Source: Fimenecus sp036652055
Lineage (GTDB): Bacteria > Bacillota > Clostridia > Oscillospirales > Acutalibacteraceae
DNA length: 33,413 nucleotides
Assembly: GCA_036652055.1 (NCBI GenBank)
Contig: JAVVWP010000019.1
Span: 1-33,413 of the forward strand
Direction of reading: 5' to 3'
Shown: positions 1-8,490 of the stretch, one piece after another
How positions within the stretch are numbered: the first letter of the stretch is position 1
How the letters are laid out: each line of letters starts with the position of its first letter
Made by a program: the position numbers and the translations under genes
The notes under the pieces: model-generated
Told to the model about the DNA's origin: nothing
The model's input: only the letters and a program-made list of their open reading frames with translations
The model's database searches: none

Positions 1-98
1 GAACTCCTACGCTTCCTCTGGAGGAAGCTGGCATTCGCAAATGCCTGAAGGAGGGAGCAACTAAGATACAAGAAAATGCCTGAAGGAGGTAGCAACAA
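1..98. repeat. REP-like palindromic repeat units
   Basis: This gene-free end holds two near-identical 23-base direct repeats at 39-61 and 74-96. They differ at one base and have a 35-base period; the shared core reads CCTGAAGGAGG then G or T then AGCAAC. A third, diverged GGAGGAAGC copy lies at 20-28. Two perfect hairpins sit at the left: GCTTCCTC/GAGGAAGC at 11-28 with a 2-base loop, and GGCATT/AATGCC at 31-46. Together they look like units of a dispersed intergenic repeat family of the kind seen in gut Clostridia. The array probably continues left of the window. It has no T-run on either strand, so I do not call it a terminator for manA. Confidence 0.6.
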
Positions 99-106
99 CT
101 TAACAA

Positions 107-1066
107 TTACAGCCTTGTTTCAAGAACTTCAAGACAGCCATCAATTTCAAACTCACCACTATCTGCCGAAATAAAAACACTGTCGCCCTTTTTAACAAGC
201 ATTTTGTCACGACCGCAAAAAATTGTTCCCTCGCCATTCAAAACTAAAATAGAAACAAAAGATTTATCGCCGACCATTTTATTACATTTTTTGTAAATAT
301 TAAGAGAATATACAGAAAACAAATCACACTGTGCTAAAAGCGTTTCAAAATAGCCATCTTTATCATTAATACGGTCTTTGGCACTTTCAATTGCCTCGGG
401 AATAACACAATTTGTAACATCGATTGCTTTTTTTGTATGCAGCTCTCGTGTATTTCCATTAGCATCAATTCTATTATAGTCAAAAACTCTGTATGTAGTA
501 TTTGAATTTTGCTGAATTTCAGCCAGTAAAATTCCTTTTCCGATAGCGTGAAGTGTTCCTGCCTCAATGAAATACAATTCTCCTTTTTGAACCTTTACCC
601 TATTAACAACATCAAGAAAAGTACCATCATCAATTCTTTGTTTAAATTCATCTTTAGTGATTTCCTCATTAAAGCCATAAATAATTTCAGCATTTTCTTC
701 ACAGTCAACGATATACCAACATTCGGTTTTACCATATTCGCCCTCGTTTTTAAGAGCATATTCATCATTGGGGTGAACTTGGACTGACAAATCATCTTTT
801 GCGTCAATAAGTTTTATTAAAATAGGGAAAGCATCAAACTTTTCAGCGTTTTTCCCTAAAATAGATTTTTCCTCTGAATTTATAACTTCGCTTAGAGTTT
901 TACCATCATATTTGCCACCGACTACAATATTTTCACCGTCTTTGTGGCAAGAAAGCATCCACGCTTCGGCGACTTTTTTAAAATCAGAATTAAAGTTAAA
1001 ATCCTCGTTTAGTTTTGTTCCGCCCCAAAGGTAATCTTTAAAGCAAGGAGCTAATTTAAACATCAT
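107..1066 (-). CDS. manA: Mannose-6-phosphate isomerase, class I
   Basis: The enzyme interconverts mannose-6-phosphate and fructose-6-phosphate in the cytoplasm. The 319-residue cupin protein shows the type I zinc site: Q96 and H98 in QVHPND, E115 in GKTECWY and H173 in AGTLHA. The catalytic arginine R193 lies in the TTYRVFDYNR segment. Length matches the short Firmicute ManA type. The frame is open a further six codons upstream, but the SD-like GAGAGTGA lies just before the ATG-ATG at 1066, so I start there. A TTGACA-N17-CATAAT promoter lies 34 bases upstream. The gene stands alone and points away from the sulfatase operon. Together with nagB and the GH89 enzyme it fits host-glycan sugar use. 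Function is sure from family motifs; the in vivo substrate source is inferred. Confidence 0.95.
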   Translation of the reverse strand: MMFKLAPCFKDYLWGGTKLNEDFNFNSDFKKVAEAWMLSCHKDGENIVVGGKYDGKTLSEVINSEEKSILGKNAEKFDAFPILIKLIDAKDDLSVQVHPNDEYALKNEGEYGKTECWYIVDCEENAEIIYGFNEEITKDEFKQRIDDGTFLDVVNRVKVQKGELYFIEAGTLHAIGKGILLAEIQQNSNTTYRVFDYNRIDANGNTRELHTKKAIDVTNCVIPEAIESAKDRINDKDGYFETLLAQCDLFSVYSLNIYKKCNKMVGDKSFVSILVLNGEGTIFCGRDKMLVKKGDSVFISADSGEFEIDGCLEVLETRL

Positions 1067-1099
1067 AGTATCACTCTCACACAAATTATTTGTGCCTTA

Positions 1100-1128
1100 A
1101 TTATGCTTTATTTTAGGAGCAATGTCAA
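1100..1128 (-). promoter_or_regulatory. Sigma-A type promoter for manA
   Basis: Read on the minus strand, TTGACA (1128-1123) is followed after 17 bases by CATAAT (1105-1100), 34 bases upstream of the manA start. Spacing and hexamers are near consensus. Confidence 0.65.
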
Positions 1129-1218
1129 CAATAGAGCAATAAGAAAAATGTTTAGTCATAATGTTAATAATTTATACAAAATTCTTCGTTAAAAATCATC
1201 TTAAATGCTTATTATATA

Positions 1219-1247
1219 TTGCAATATTTTGTTTATTATGTTAGAAT
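1219..1247 (+). promoter_or_regulatory. Possible promoter for the TauE/SafE-sulfatase operon
   Basis: TTGCAA, 17 bases, then TAGAAT. It would give a very short leader (about 14 bases) before the ATG at 1268, so the call is tentative. Confidence 0.4.
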
Positions 1248-1267
1248 TATCAAACGAGGTATACTTT

Positions 1268-2047
1268 ATGATTTTTTTAATATACGGTGCGATTATCTTT
1301 ATCGCTACATTTTTAGGTGCCTTTGTCGGTCTTGGCGGAGGCGTCATAATTAAGCCTGTGCTTGATGTTATTGGAGTGCATACTCTAAGAGAAATTGCAT
1401 TTTTCTCATCTTGTGCAGTTTTTGCAATGTCTGTCACTTCAACGGGTAGGCATATAAAAAACAAGACACCCATAAACTCTAAAATAGTGTTATTAATTGC
1501 AGGTGGTTCAATTTTAGGTGGAACCTTTGGCAATAAACTTTTTAATTTTGCACTCGAGAGTGCAGCTATGCCGAATTTTGTTAAGGGCATACAGTCAATA
1601 TTGCTTTCAGTATTTTTAATATGTGTTATTTTATCTGTCACAATGAAATTAAAAACATATAGTGTTAAAAATCCTGTCGCAATACTTTTTTCAGGCTTAA
1701 TTTTAGGAACTGCCGCTTCATTTTTAGGAATAGGCGGAGGGCCAATAAATGTTGCGTTTTTAACCTTGATGTTTTCTTTTACAATGAAAGACGCAGCGGT
1801 GTATTCAGTTGCAATAATTTTCTTTTCACAGCTTTCAAATTTAATAACCACTTTTGTAAACACAGGGTTTAAAGGATTTGACTTAAAAATCTTGCTGGCT
1901 ATTATTCCGCTTGCAATTATCGGTGGGTTTTTAGGTTCAATATTCAACAGAAAATGCAGTGAAAAAACGATAAAAAAGACCTTTATTATATCGGTATCGG
2001 CAATCGTTTTACTTTCAGGATATAATGCAGTAATGTCATTTATATAA
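1268..2047 (+). CDS. TauE/SafE family membrane exporter
   Basis: This 259-residue integral membrane protein has about eight hydrophobic segments. It carries the family's duplicated glycine-rich signature, once near the N-terminus (GLGGGVIIKP) and once mid-protein (LGIGGGPINV), as expected for two inverted halves. TauE/SafE proteins are linked to export of sulfite, sulfoacetate and related anions, and the exact substrate is usually unknown. The frame is open 21 codons further upstream, but CGAGG lies 8 bases before the ATG at 1268 and the protein is immediately hydrophobic from there, so I use that start. A sulfatase begins 34 bases downstream in the same direction. That makes export of sulfate or sulfite released inside the cell a reasonable inference. 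Confidence 0.85.
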   Translation: MIFLIYGAIIFIATFLGAFVGLGGGVIIKPVLDVIGVHTLREIAFFSSCAVFAMSVTSTGRHIKNKTPINSKIVLLIAGGSILGGTFGNKLFNFALESAAMPNFVKGIQSILLSVFLICVILSVTMKLKTYSVKNPVAILFSGLILGTAASFLGIGGGPINVAFLTLMFSFTMKDAAVYSVAIIFFSQLSNLITTFVNTGFKGFDLKILLAIIPLAIIGGFLGSIFNRKCSEKTIKKTFIISVSAIVLLSGYNAVMSFI

Positions 2048-2081
2048 ATACAAATTCAAATGATGGAGGATTATTCGAAAA

Positions 2082-3404
2082 ATGAAACCAAACATTATTT
2101 TTTACTTTAGCGATCAGCAGAGATGGGACACTATCAATAATGAAGTAACGCCAAATTTGATGAAGCTTGCAAGTGAGGGCATAAAATTTGAAAACTCTTT
2201 CACCTGCCAGCCTGTATGCGGTCCTGCAAGAGCGTGCCTGCAAACAGGGCTTTATGCAACTCAAAATAAGTGCTACTGGAATGGAATACCATTGCCGTCT
2301 GACATTAAGCCTCTTGCTGAATATTTTAATGATGCAGGTTATGAAACTGCCTATGTTGGCAAGTGGCATTTAGCATCAGATAGACTTCCAAATATAGGTT
2401 TTCACTGTGAAAAAACGGCTGTGCCTAAAGAAAAGCAAGGCGGATATAAAGATTATTGGAGAGCTTCTGATGTTCTCGAATTTACATCTCACGGTTATGA
2501 TGGTTATGTGTTTGATGGCGAGGGCAATCAAATTGATTTTAAAGGCTATCGAGCAGATGCAATAAACCAATTTGCACTTGATTATCTTGACCAAAAAACC
2601 TCTGACAAGCCTTTCTTTATGTTTGTTTCTCATATTGAGCCTCATCATCAAAACGACCACCATTGTTATGAAGGGCCAAAAGAATTAGTGCCGAAATTCA
2701 AGGATTATCCAATCCCACCTGACCTTTCGTTCCTCAAAGGTGATTACAAAGAAATGTATCCTGATTATCTTGCGGCAATAAACAGTCTTGACTCAAATGT
2801 CGGCAAGTTAGTTGAAAAGCTTAAAGAAAAAGGAATTTATGAAAATACAATAATCATTTATACAAGTGACCACGGTTCGCATTTTAAAACGAGAAATGTT
2901 GAATATAAGCGTTCTTGTCACGACTCGGCGACGCATACACCGCTTATCATTAGTGGCGGTGCATTTAAAGGCGGAAAGTCAGACGATAGAATAGTTAGCT
3001 TGATAGATTTGCCTCCAACGCTGCTTGATATGGCAGGAATTGATATTCCAAAAAGCTATTCAGGAAAATCGCTCATAAAACAAATGAATGACGGTATACA
3101 GCGTGATTGTGCATTTATTCAAATAAGCGAAAGCCAATGTGGCAGAGCAATAAGAACAAAAGATTATAAATATTGCGTCAAAACATTGCCACCAATAGGT
3201 TATGTTCATCATTCTTCTCCAATATATTTTGAAGATTATTTATATGACCTCAAAAAAGACCCAATCGAAAAAGACAATTTAATTAAATCATCTGAATATG
3301 CGTCAGTCAGAAAAGAATTAAAGCAAAAGCTAATTAACCAAATGGTAAACGCTGGGGAAAGCAAACCTACAATTTTGCCGGCATATATGGTAAGAAAGAA
3401 ATAA
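2082..3404 (+). CDS. Cysteine-type sulfatase (S1 family), cytoplasmic
   Basis: This is an alkaline-phosphatase-fold sulfatase of 440 residues. The formylglycine signature C-x-P-x-R is intact (C46, P48, R50, with T55-G56). Likely metal and active-site residues are D11-Q12, K94 and H96 in GKWH, H184, and D263-H264 in TSDHG. C46 must be oxidised to formylglycine by a maturase; in anaerobes this is usually the radical-SAM anSME, which is not in this window. There is no signal peptide, so it should act in the cytoplasm on imported sulfated sugars. GGAGG lies 13 bases before the ATG. It sits between a TauE/SafE exporter and a GPH symporter that starts 14 bases downstream. The sulfatase subfamily, and therefore whether it acts on N-acetylglucosamine-, galactose- or uronate-linked sulfate, cannot be told by eye. 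Confidence 0.9.
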   Translation: MKPNIIFYFSDQQRWDTINNEVTPNLMKLASEGIKFENSFTCQPVCGPARACLQTGLYATQNKCYWNGIPLPSDIKPLAEYFNDAGYETAYVGKWHLASDRLPNIGFHCEKTAVPKEKQGGYKDYWRASDVLEFTSHGYDGYVFDGEGNQIDFKGYRADAINQFALDYLDQKTSDKPFFMFVSHIEPHHQNDHHCYEGPKELVPKFKDYPIPPDLSFLKGDYKEMYPDYLAAINSLDSNVGKLVEKLKEKGIYENTIIIYTSDHGSHFKTRNVEYKRSCHDSATHTPLIISGGAFKGGKSDDRIVSLIDLPPTLLDMAGIDIPKSYSGKSLIKQMNDGIQRDCAFIQISESQCGRAIRTKDYKYCVKTLPPIGYVHHSSPIYFEDYLYDLKKDPIEKDNLIKSSEYASVRKELKQKLINQMVNAGESKPTILPAYMVRKK

Positions 3405-3418
3405 AAGGGAGTAAAAAA

Positions 3419-4870
3419 ATGGAGAAAAAGTATTTATCCACGAAAGAAAAGCTTTCTTTCACAGTTGCCGCCTTTGGGCGAAGCGGAATTTACACTATAA
3501 TGACAATGTTCTATATGGTGTTCTTAATTGATGTTGCGTTTAACGGAATGCCAAATGCAGGTGCAATTGCAAGTACAATAATCCTTTGTGGGCGAATTTT
3601 TGATGCTGCTAATGATCCAATTATGGGTATGATTGTTGACAGAACAAGGTCAAAGTGGGGAAAAATGCGACCTTACCTTTTGTTCTCACCAATCCCAATA
3701 GCAATTTCAACAATAATTCTATTTGCCGCACCATCATTTGCATCAAGCGGGCTTAAAATTGCTTATGCAGCTTTCACTTACATACTTTGGGGTGTAATGT
3801 TCACCATTCAAGATGTACCTTTCTGGGGGCTTAGTGCGGTAATCACACCAAACGAGCAGGAGAGAACCTCTTTCCTTTCAACTGCAAGACTCGGTAGTAC
3901 CTTTGGCGGAATACTTCCAGCACTTTTCATTCCAATTTTAAGAACAAGCACATTAGGAATTAAAAACGGATATTTAGTTGGTGCTATTATCTTTGGCGTT
4001 GTTGGAGCATTGCTTTCAAGCCTTGCATTCTTTAACACTAAAGAAAGAGTTGAGCAAAGCGAAAAAGTACCATCAATCAAAGAATCAGTTCAAGTTGTTG
4101 TTCAAAACAAACTTTTACTTATCGTTATTTTTGCAGCAGTTTTAGGTTCAACAATGGTAATAGCAAACATTTCAGCGGACTATATCAGTAACTATCTTAT
4201 TATTCAAAATGGAATGAATGGTTTTATTCCAAAAGGAACAGTTTTAACAACTCTTACAATCTCAATTGGTGCAGGTATGGTTCCTGCAATGATTTTGTTC
4301 CCAATCCTTAGAAAAAAATTCTCATTAAAACAGATTTACATTGTATCGTCAATTTTCGGTGTAATAACACATATGGCGTGCTACTTTATATTCGTGTCAA
4401 ATGTTGAGCATATCAATCTTTATTTACTATGGGCTTGCCTATTCTTTATGGGATTTCCTCTCGGCATTTATAATGTTATTACCTATGCTTTGATAGCAGA
4501 CAGTGTTGATTATTCAGAATGGAAAACAGGCAAGCGTTCAGAAGGTGTTTGCTTTGCATTCCAAACTTTCCTTAGCAAGGTAACTGCAGGAATAGCAGGT
4601 GTTGCAACAGGAATAGTTCTCGACAAGGGCGGATACATTGAGCCTGATCCAACAAATCTAAATGAAATGGGCAAGCAGATTTTATCAGTTCAGTCGCCAA
4701 GCACTTTAAAATGGCTACTATTTATGGTAACAGTTTTGCCAGCAATCGGATTTGCACTTACAATAATTCCAATGATTTTCAACAAATATACAGGCAAAAG
4801 AAAAGAAGAAATTCAAGAAGAACTAAGGCAAAGGCATGAAAAAGCACAAAGTGAAGCAGCAAAGAAGTGA
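3419..4870 (+). CDS. GPH-family sugar:cation symporter (MFS)
   Basis: The protein has 483 residues and 12 predicted membrane segments. It follows the glycoside-pentoside-hexuronide symporter pattern: an early DAANDPIMGMIVDRTRSKWG stretch after helix 2, and a matching ADSVDYSEWKTGKRSEG stretch in the second half that includes the family's conserved acidic and basic residues. These transporters import glycosides or uronides with sodium or protons. An AAAAGGGAG SD precedes the ATG, and the gene is 14 bases behind the sulfatase, so the two are surely cotranscribed. I infer import of a sulfated mono- or disaccharide that the sulfatase then processes. The C-terminus is a charged cytoplasmic tail. 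Confidence 0.88.
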   Translation: MEKKYLSTKEKLSFTVAAFGRSGIYTIMTMFYMVFLIDVAFNGMPNAGAIASTIILCGRIFDAANDPIMGMIVDRTRSKWGKMRPYLLFSPIPIAISTIILFAAPSFASSGLKIAYAAFTYILWGVMFTIQDVPFWGLSAVITPNEQERTSFLSTARLGSTFGGILPALFIPILRTSTLGIKNGYLVGAIIFGVVGALLSSLAFFNTKERVEQSEKVPSIKESVQVVVQNKLLLIVIFAAVLGSTMVIANISADYISNYLIIQNGMNGFIPKGTVLTTLTISIGAGMVPAMILFPILRKKFSLKQIYIVSSIFGVITHMACYFIFVSNVEHINLYLLWACLFFMGFPLGIYNVITYALIADSVDYSEWKTGKRSEGVCFAFQTFLSKVTAGIAGVATGIVLDKGGYIEPDPTNLNEMGKQILSVQSPSTLKWLLFMVTVLPAIGFALTIIPMIFNKYTGKRKEEIQEELRQRHEKAQSEAAKK

Positions 4871-4884
4871 GTTTTTACTCACTT
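4865..4884 (+). terminator. Hairpin at the end of the GPH gene
   Basis: AAGTGAGT (4865-4872) and ACTCACTT (4877-4884) form a perfect 8-bp stem with a TTTT loop. The stop codon at 4868-4870 is inside the stem. Only a short T-tract follows, so termination may be weak. Confidence 0.4.
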
Positions 4885-4916
4885 TCGCCAAAATTTGCAA
4901 GATTTAAAAATTAATA

Positions 4917-4945
4917 TTGCAAAATCAGATGAAATATTATACAAT
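4917..4945 (+). promoter_or_regulatory. Promoter for the aminotransferase-ispDF operon
   Basis: TTGCAA, 17 bases, then TACAAT, ending 45 bases before the start codon at 4990. Confidence 0.6.
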
Positions 4946-4989
4946 TTACGAGTAAAATATTTCATACTGAAATTTTGGAGGTCAAAATA

Positions 4990-6255
4990 ATGCAATATAA
5001 CGAAATGACAAAGGCAGAGCTTTTGGAATTAAAGGCAGAGCTTAACTCACAATATACTCGGGCAAAATCAGAAAATTTAGCACTTGATATGTCAAGGGGA
5101 AAGCCGGGTGCAGACCAGCTTGATTTAGCAATGGATGTATTAAAAACGGTTTTAACTAAAGATGACTGCAAATCAGAAAATGGTACAGATTGCAGAAATT
5201 ACGGAATTCTTGATGGCATTGCCGAATGTAAAGCACTTTTTGCAGAGCTTTTAGATGTAAATCCCAAAAATGTAATAGTTGGCGGTTCATCAAGCCTTAA
5301 CCTTATGTTTGACTATATTTCACAGTGTATGACACACGGTGCAGGTGCAGAGCCATGGCAAAATCAAGGCAAAATCAAATTTATTTGTAATGTTCCGGGT
5401 TATGATAGGCATTTTGGTATTTGCGAATATTTTGGCATAAAGATGATAAATGTTGAAATGACTGAAAATGGACCTGATGTTAAAAAGATAGCAGAGCTTG
5501 TTAAAGATAGTAGTGTTAAAGGAATGTTCTGCGTTCCAAAATATTCAAATCCTGATGGAATTACTTATAGTGATGAAACCGTTCGTGCAATTGCAGCGTT
5601 AAAGCCTGCGGCAAGCGATTTCAGAGTTATTTGGGATAATGCTTACATCATTCACGATTTAACCGATACGCCCGATACACTTCTTAATATCTTTGATGCT
5701 GCAAAAGAGTGTGGCACAGAGGATAATTTTGTTGAATTCACTTCAACATCAAAAATAAGCTTCCCAGGAGCAGGCGTTTCAGCACTTTGTGCATCAGACA
5801 GCAATATTTCAGCCATCAAAAAGCGTCTTAATATGCAGACAATCAGCTATGATAAGCTAAATCAACTTCGTCATGTTAAATATTTTAAAAATGTAGCTGG
5901 CATTCGTGACCATATGAAAAAGCACGCAGCGATAATTGCTCCTAAATTCCAAATAGTATTAGATGAGCTTGAAAAAGAGCTTAAAGAAAATCATTTGGCA
6001 GTTTGGACTTCTCCTGTCGGAGGGTATTTCATAAGCCTTAACACTGTTTCTTGCAGTGCAAAAAGGGTTGGCGAAATTTGCAAAGGTCTTGGAGTGGTTC
6101 TCACGAGCGTAGGTGCAACATATCCTTATGGTATAGATGCTAACGATAAAAACATTAGAATAGCACCAACATATCCATCAACTGGTGACCTTAAAAAGGC
6201 GGCAGAGGTGCTGTGTCTTGCTATAAAGCTTGCAACTATTGAAGCTTTAGTGTAA
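4990..6255 (+). CDS. PLP-dependent aminotransferase, type Ic aspartate aminotransferase-like
   Basis: This fold-type I aminotransferase has 421 residues. The PLP-binding lysine is K255 in STSKISFPG, and the SNPDG (186-190) and WDNAY (215-219) motifs bind the cofactor. The N-terminal DMSRGKPG motif and overall pattern match the Aminotran_MocR (PF12897) group, whose characterised member from Corynebacterium is a subgroup Ic aspartate aminotransferase. It probably converts aspartate and 2-oxoglutarate to oxaloacetate and glutamate. There is no DNA-binding domain despite the Pfam name. The frame extends five codons upstream to a TTG, but that TTG overlaps the SD GGAGG (4977-4981), so the ATG at 4990 is the start. 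It leads an operon with ispD, 33 bases downstream. The link to isoprenoid synthesis is positional only. Confidence 0.85.
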   Translation: MQYNEMTKAELLELKAELNSQYTRAKSENLALDMSRGKPGADQLDLAMDVLKTVLTKDDCKSENGTDCRNYGILDGIAECKALFAELLDVNPKNVIVGGSSSLNLMFDYISQCMTHGAGAEPWQNQGKIKFICNVPGYDRHFGICEYFGIKMINVEMTENGPDVKKIAELVKDSSVKGMFCVPKYSNPDGITYSDETVRAIAALKPAASDFRVIWDNAYIIHDLTDTPDTLLNIFDAAKECGTEDNFVEFTSTSKISFPGAGVSALCASDSNISAIKKRLNMQTISYDKLNQLRHVKYFKNVAGIRDHMKKHAAIIAPKFQIVLDELEKELKENHLAVWTSPVGGYFISLNTVSCSAKRVGEICKGLGVVLTSVGATYPYGIDANDKNIRIAPTYPSTGDLKKAAEVLCLAIKLATIEALV

Positions 6256-6288
6256 AATAATAATACATTCCCGAAAGGGGCGATTATT

Positions 6289-7026
6289 ATGAGCCTATTT
6301 AAAAAGAATAAAGAATTGCCGATAGCTAAAAATCCATTTGTAACAGCGATAATTGTAGCAGCAGGCAATGCAACAAGAATGAACGGCATCAATAAACAGT
6401 TTTTGTTTATTGATGGCGTTCCTGTGCTTATTAGAACGCTAAAAGCCTTTGAAGAATGCGAATATATCAGTGAAATAGTCATCGCTACAAAAAGCGAGGA
6501 TATTCCTAATGTGCATTCAATGATAAAGGATTATCAAATTTCAAAGGTAAGCGATATTGTAACAGGTGGAAAAACAAGGGCAGAAAGTGTTTGTGCCGCT
6601 ATAAAAAGATGCTCTCCATTCTCTGAATATTTTGCAATCCACGATGGTGCAAGACCGCTTGTGACTAATAAAATAATATCTGATGTTGTTTTAAAAGCTT
6701 TTGAAACAAAGGCAGCGGCAACAGGAACAAAAGTTAAAGATACCATAAAAGTGGTTGATGATAACAAAATTATTGTTTCAACTCCAAACCGCAATAATTT
6801 ATGGGCAGTAGCAACGCCTCAAGTCTTTGAAAGAACGCTATATCTGTCTGCACTTGATACAGTAGCAAATAGTTCTGAATTTACTGATGATTGTAAGCTT
6901 ATTGAAGAATATGGTGCAGATGTTTCAATGGTTGAGGGTAGCTATCAAAATTTAAAAATTACCACGCCTGAAGACTCTCTTTTTGCAGAGGCAATAATTT
7001 TTAGCAGAGGTGAAAATATTGATTAG
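6289..7026 (+). CDS. ispD: 2-C-methyl-D-erythritol 4-phosphate cytidylyltransferase
   Basis: This is the third MEP-pathway enzyme, which couples CTP to methylerythritol phosphate. The nucleotide-binding AAGNATRM motif (24-31) with K36, the HDGARPLV motif and the TDDCKLIEEYG stretch near the C-terminus identify IspD. It has 245 residues, with about 16 extra charged N-terminal residues compared with E. coli IspD. GAAAGGGG precedes the ATG. The 3' end overlaps the ispF start, giving translational coupling of two consecutive pathway steps. The gene is complete with no missing motif. Confidence 0.95.
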   Translation: MSLFKKNKELPIAKNPFVTAIIVAAGNATRMNGINKQFLFIDGVPVLIRTLKAFEECEYISEIVIATKSEDIPNVHSMIKDYQISKVSDIVTGGKTRAESVCAAIKRCSPFSEYFAIHDGARPLVTNKIISDVVLKAFETKAAATGTKVKDTIKVVDDNKIIVSTPNRNNLWAVATPQVFERTLYLSALDTVANSSEFTDDCKLIEEYGADVSMVEGSYQNLKITTPEDSLFAEAIIFSRGENID

Positions 7027-7513
7027 AATTGGTCACGGCTATGATGTTCATAAATTTGCAGAGGGCAGAAAGCTTATTTTGGGTGGAGTAGATATACCCT
7101 CAAAAAAAGGGCTTTTGGGGCATTCTGACGCAGATGTGCTTTTACACTCTATAAGTGATGCATTATTGGGTGCGGCTGCTCTTGGCGACATAGGAAAGCA
7201 CTTTCCAGATACTGATGAGCGTTATAAAGATGCCGACAGCTTAAAGCTACTTTCACAGGTGGGTTATCTTTTAAAAGATAAGGGATATAATATTTCTAAT
7301 ATTGATTCAACCATTTTAGCACAAGAGCCAAAGCTTGCACCATATATAAATGATATGAGGAAAAACATCGCAAAAGCCTTAAACATATCCTTAGATAGTG
7401 TAAGCGTTAAGGCAACAACAGAAGAAGGCTTAGGATTTACTGGCAAAAAAGAGGGAATAGCCTCTCACGCAGTATGCCTTATTGAAATGCAAGCAAAGGT
7501 CAAATTTATTTAG
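7019..7513 (+). CDS. ispF: 2-C-methyl-D-erythritol 2,4-cyclodiphosphate synthase
   Basis: The enzyme cyclises CDP-methylerythritol phosphate with loss of CMP. The 164-residue protein begins IRIGHGYDVH and shows the zinc ligands D9, H11 and H43, plus GHSDADVLLH and the late TTEEGLGFTG motif. Two starts are possible. GTG at 7010 abuts the SD, whereas TTG at 7019 sits six bases after AGAGGTG and gives the family's usual N-terminus, so I choose TTG. It overlaps the end of ispD by 8 bases. Confidence 0.94.
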   Translation: MIRIGHGYDVHKFAEGRKLILGGVDIPSKKGLLGHSDADVLLHSISDALLGAAALGDIGKHFPDTDERYKDADSLKLLSQVGYLLKDKGYNISNIDSTILAQEPKLAPYINDMRKNIAKALNISLDSVSVKATTEEGLGFTGKKEGIASHAVCLIEMQAKVKFI

Positions 7514-7531
7514 TTTAAATTAGGAGGATAT

Positions 7532-8437
7532 ATGAAAAAAGATTATATTGAAGAATATGTTGTCATAAATGGAATAAAACAATATTTTTTACATTATCCT
7601 CAAAAAAACTCTGATAAAGTTATTCTTTATATTCACGGAGGGCCGGGGCGTTCAAAAGCACATTTTGCATATTATGCCAAAGAGGGCAGGGACTTTTGCA
7701 ATTTTGTTTATTATGATCAGCGTGGAACAGGGAAAACCCAGTTTATGAATAGTTGTCCTGAAATCACAACGAATGATTTAATTGATGACCTCAAAAAAAT
7801 AATAGATTATTTAAAAGTCAAATATAGAACTGAAAAAATATTTCTGCTTGGGCATTCGTGGGGAACGGTAATCGGTGCAAAATATGTTTCAAAATATCCA
7901 AAAACTGTTAGTGCTTATATTGGTATGGGGCAGGTTGTGGATATGTCAAAAAGCGAAGAAGTCCGTTATAATAAGCTTGTCGAGGCGGCACTTTCAAAAG
8001 AGGGAATAACCGAAAGCGATAAAAAACTGCTTGAAAAATTCAAAGACAAAAGTAAAGAAAGCCTTGCATTCCACAGGCTTCAAACTCACTTTGGGTTTGG
8101 TGATGACTATAAAAAGATGTCACAAATTTATTTAAAAAGTCCAATATTCAGATTTTTTGATTTCATACCGCTAATCAATGTCGCACCGAGCAAAAACTTG
8201 TTTAAAGCACTTTATGATTATAATGCTTATGAAAATACAACCTATGATTTACCAGTTTATTTTATTTGTGGCAGAAATGACTGGGCAGTTCCGTCACTTC
8301 TAACAAAAGAGTATTATAATGCTATAAAAGCCCCCGAAAAGGGATTGTTTTGGGTTGAAAACACAGGGCATTACATTGATATTGATAATCCGGCAGAGCT
8401 TAATTTAACGCTTAAAAACATACTTAAAAAGTATTAA
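7532..8437 (+). CDS. Alpha/beta hydrolase, proline iminopeptidase-like (S33)
   Basis: The 301-residue hydrolase has the S33 hallmarks: the oxyanion motif HGGPG (35-39), DQRGTGKT (62-69), the nucleophile elbow GHSWG with S109, then D250 in GRNDWAVP and H280 in NTGHYID. A helical cap lies between about 125 and 235. It has no signal peptide, so it is cytoplasmic. S33 members include prolyl aminopeptidases and small-molecule esterases, and the substrate cannot be assigned. TAGGAGGA lies just before the ATG, and the gene follows ispF by 18 bases, the last gene of the operon before a terminator. Confidence 0.82.
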   Translation: MKKDYIEEYVVINGIKQYFLHYPQKNSDKVILYIHGGPGRSKAHFAYYAKEGRDFCNFVYYDQRGTGKTQFMNSCPEITTNDLIDDLKKIIDYLKVKYRTEKIFLLGHSWGTVIGAKYVSKYPKTVSAYIGMGQVVDMSKSEEVRYNKLVEAALSKEGITESDKKLLEKFKDKSKESLAFHRLQTHFGFGDDYKKMSQIYLKSPIFRFFDFIPLINVAPSKNLFKALYDYNAYENTTYDLPVYFICGRNDWAVPSLLTKEYYNAIKAPEKGLFWVENTGHYIDIDNPAELNLTLKNILKKY

Positions 8438-8443
8438 AAAAAT

Positions 8444-8473
8444 GGCTGATATTAGAAATTACTAATATCAGCC
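8444..8473. terminator. Terminator between the hydrolase gene and nagB
   Basis: GGCTGATATTAG and CTAATATCAGCC form a perfect 12-bp stem with a 6-base loop. An A-run at 8436-8442 gives a T-run on the minus strand, so it fits nagB best. On the plus strand it is followed only by AT-rich sequence, but it lies where the convergent operon must also end. Confidence 0.8.
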
Positions 8474-8490
8474 AAACTTATATTTAAACT

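Noticed and set aside
42..64. Tiny frame ATG-CCT-GAA... ending in TAA, and a longer one starting at the second repeat
   Set aside because: Both start codons lie inside the repeat unit itself, without a preceding SD; the second runs antisense into manA.
39..96. Two direct repeats that could suggest a CRISPR array
   Set aside because: Only two complete copies, separated by 12 bases, with no spacer-like segments and no cas genes; hairpins around them fit REP-like elements better.
1201..1947. Long minus-strand frame opposite the TauE/SafE gene
   Set aside because: It is an antisense shadow with no SD or recognisable domain; the plus-strand protein has clear family motifs.
7010..7018. GTG at 7010 as the ispF start
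   Set aside because: It abuts AGAGG with no spacer; TTG at 7019 has correct spacing and gives the normal IspF N-terminus.
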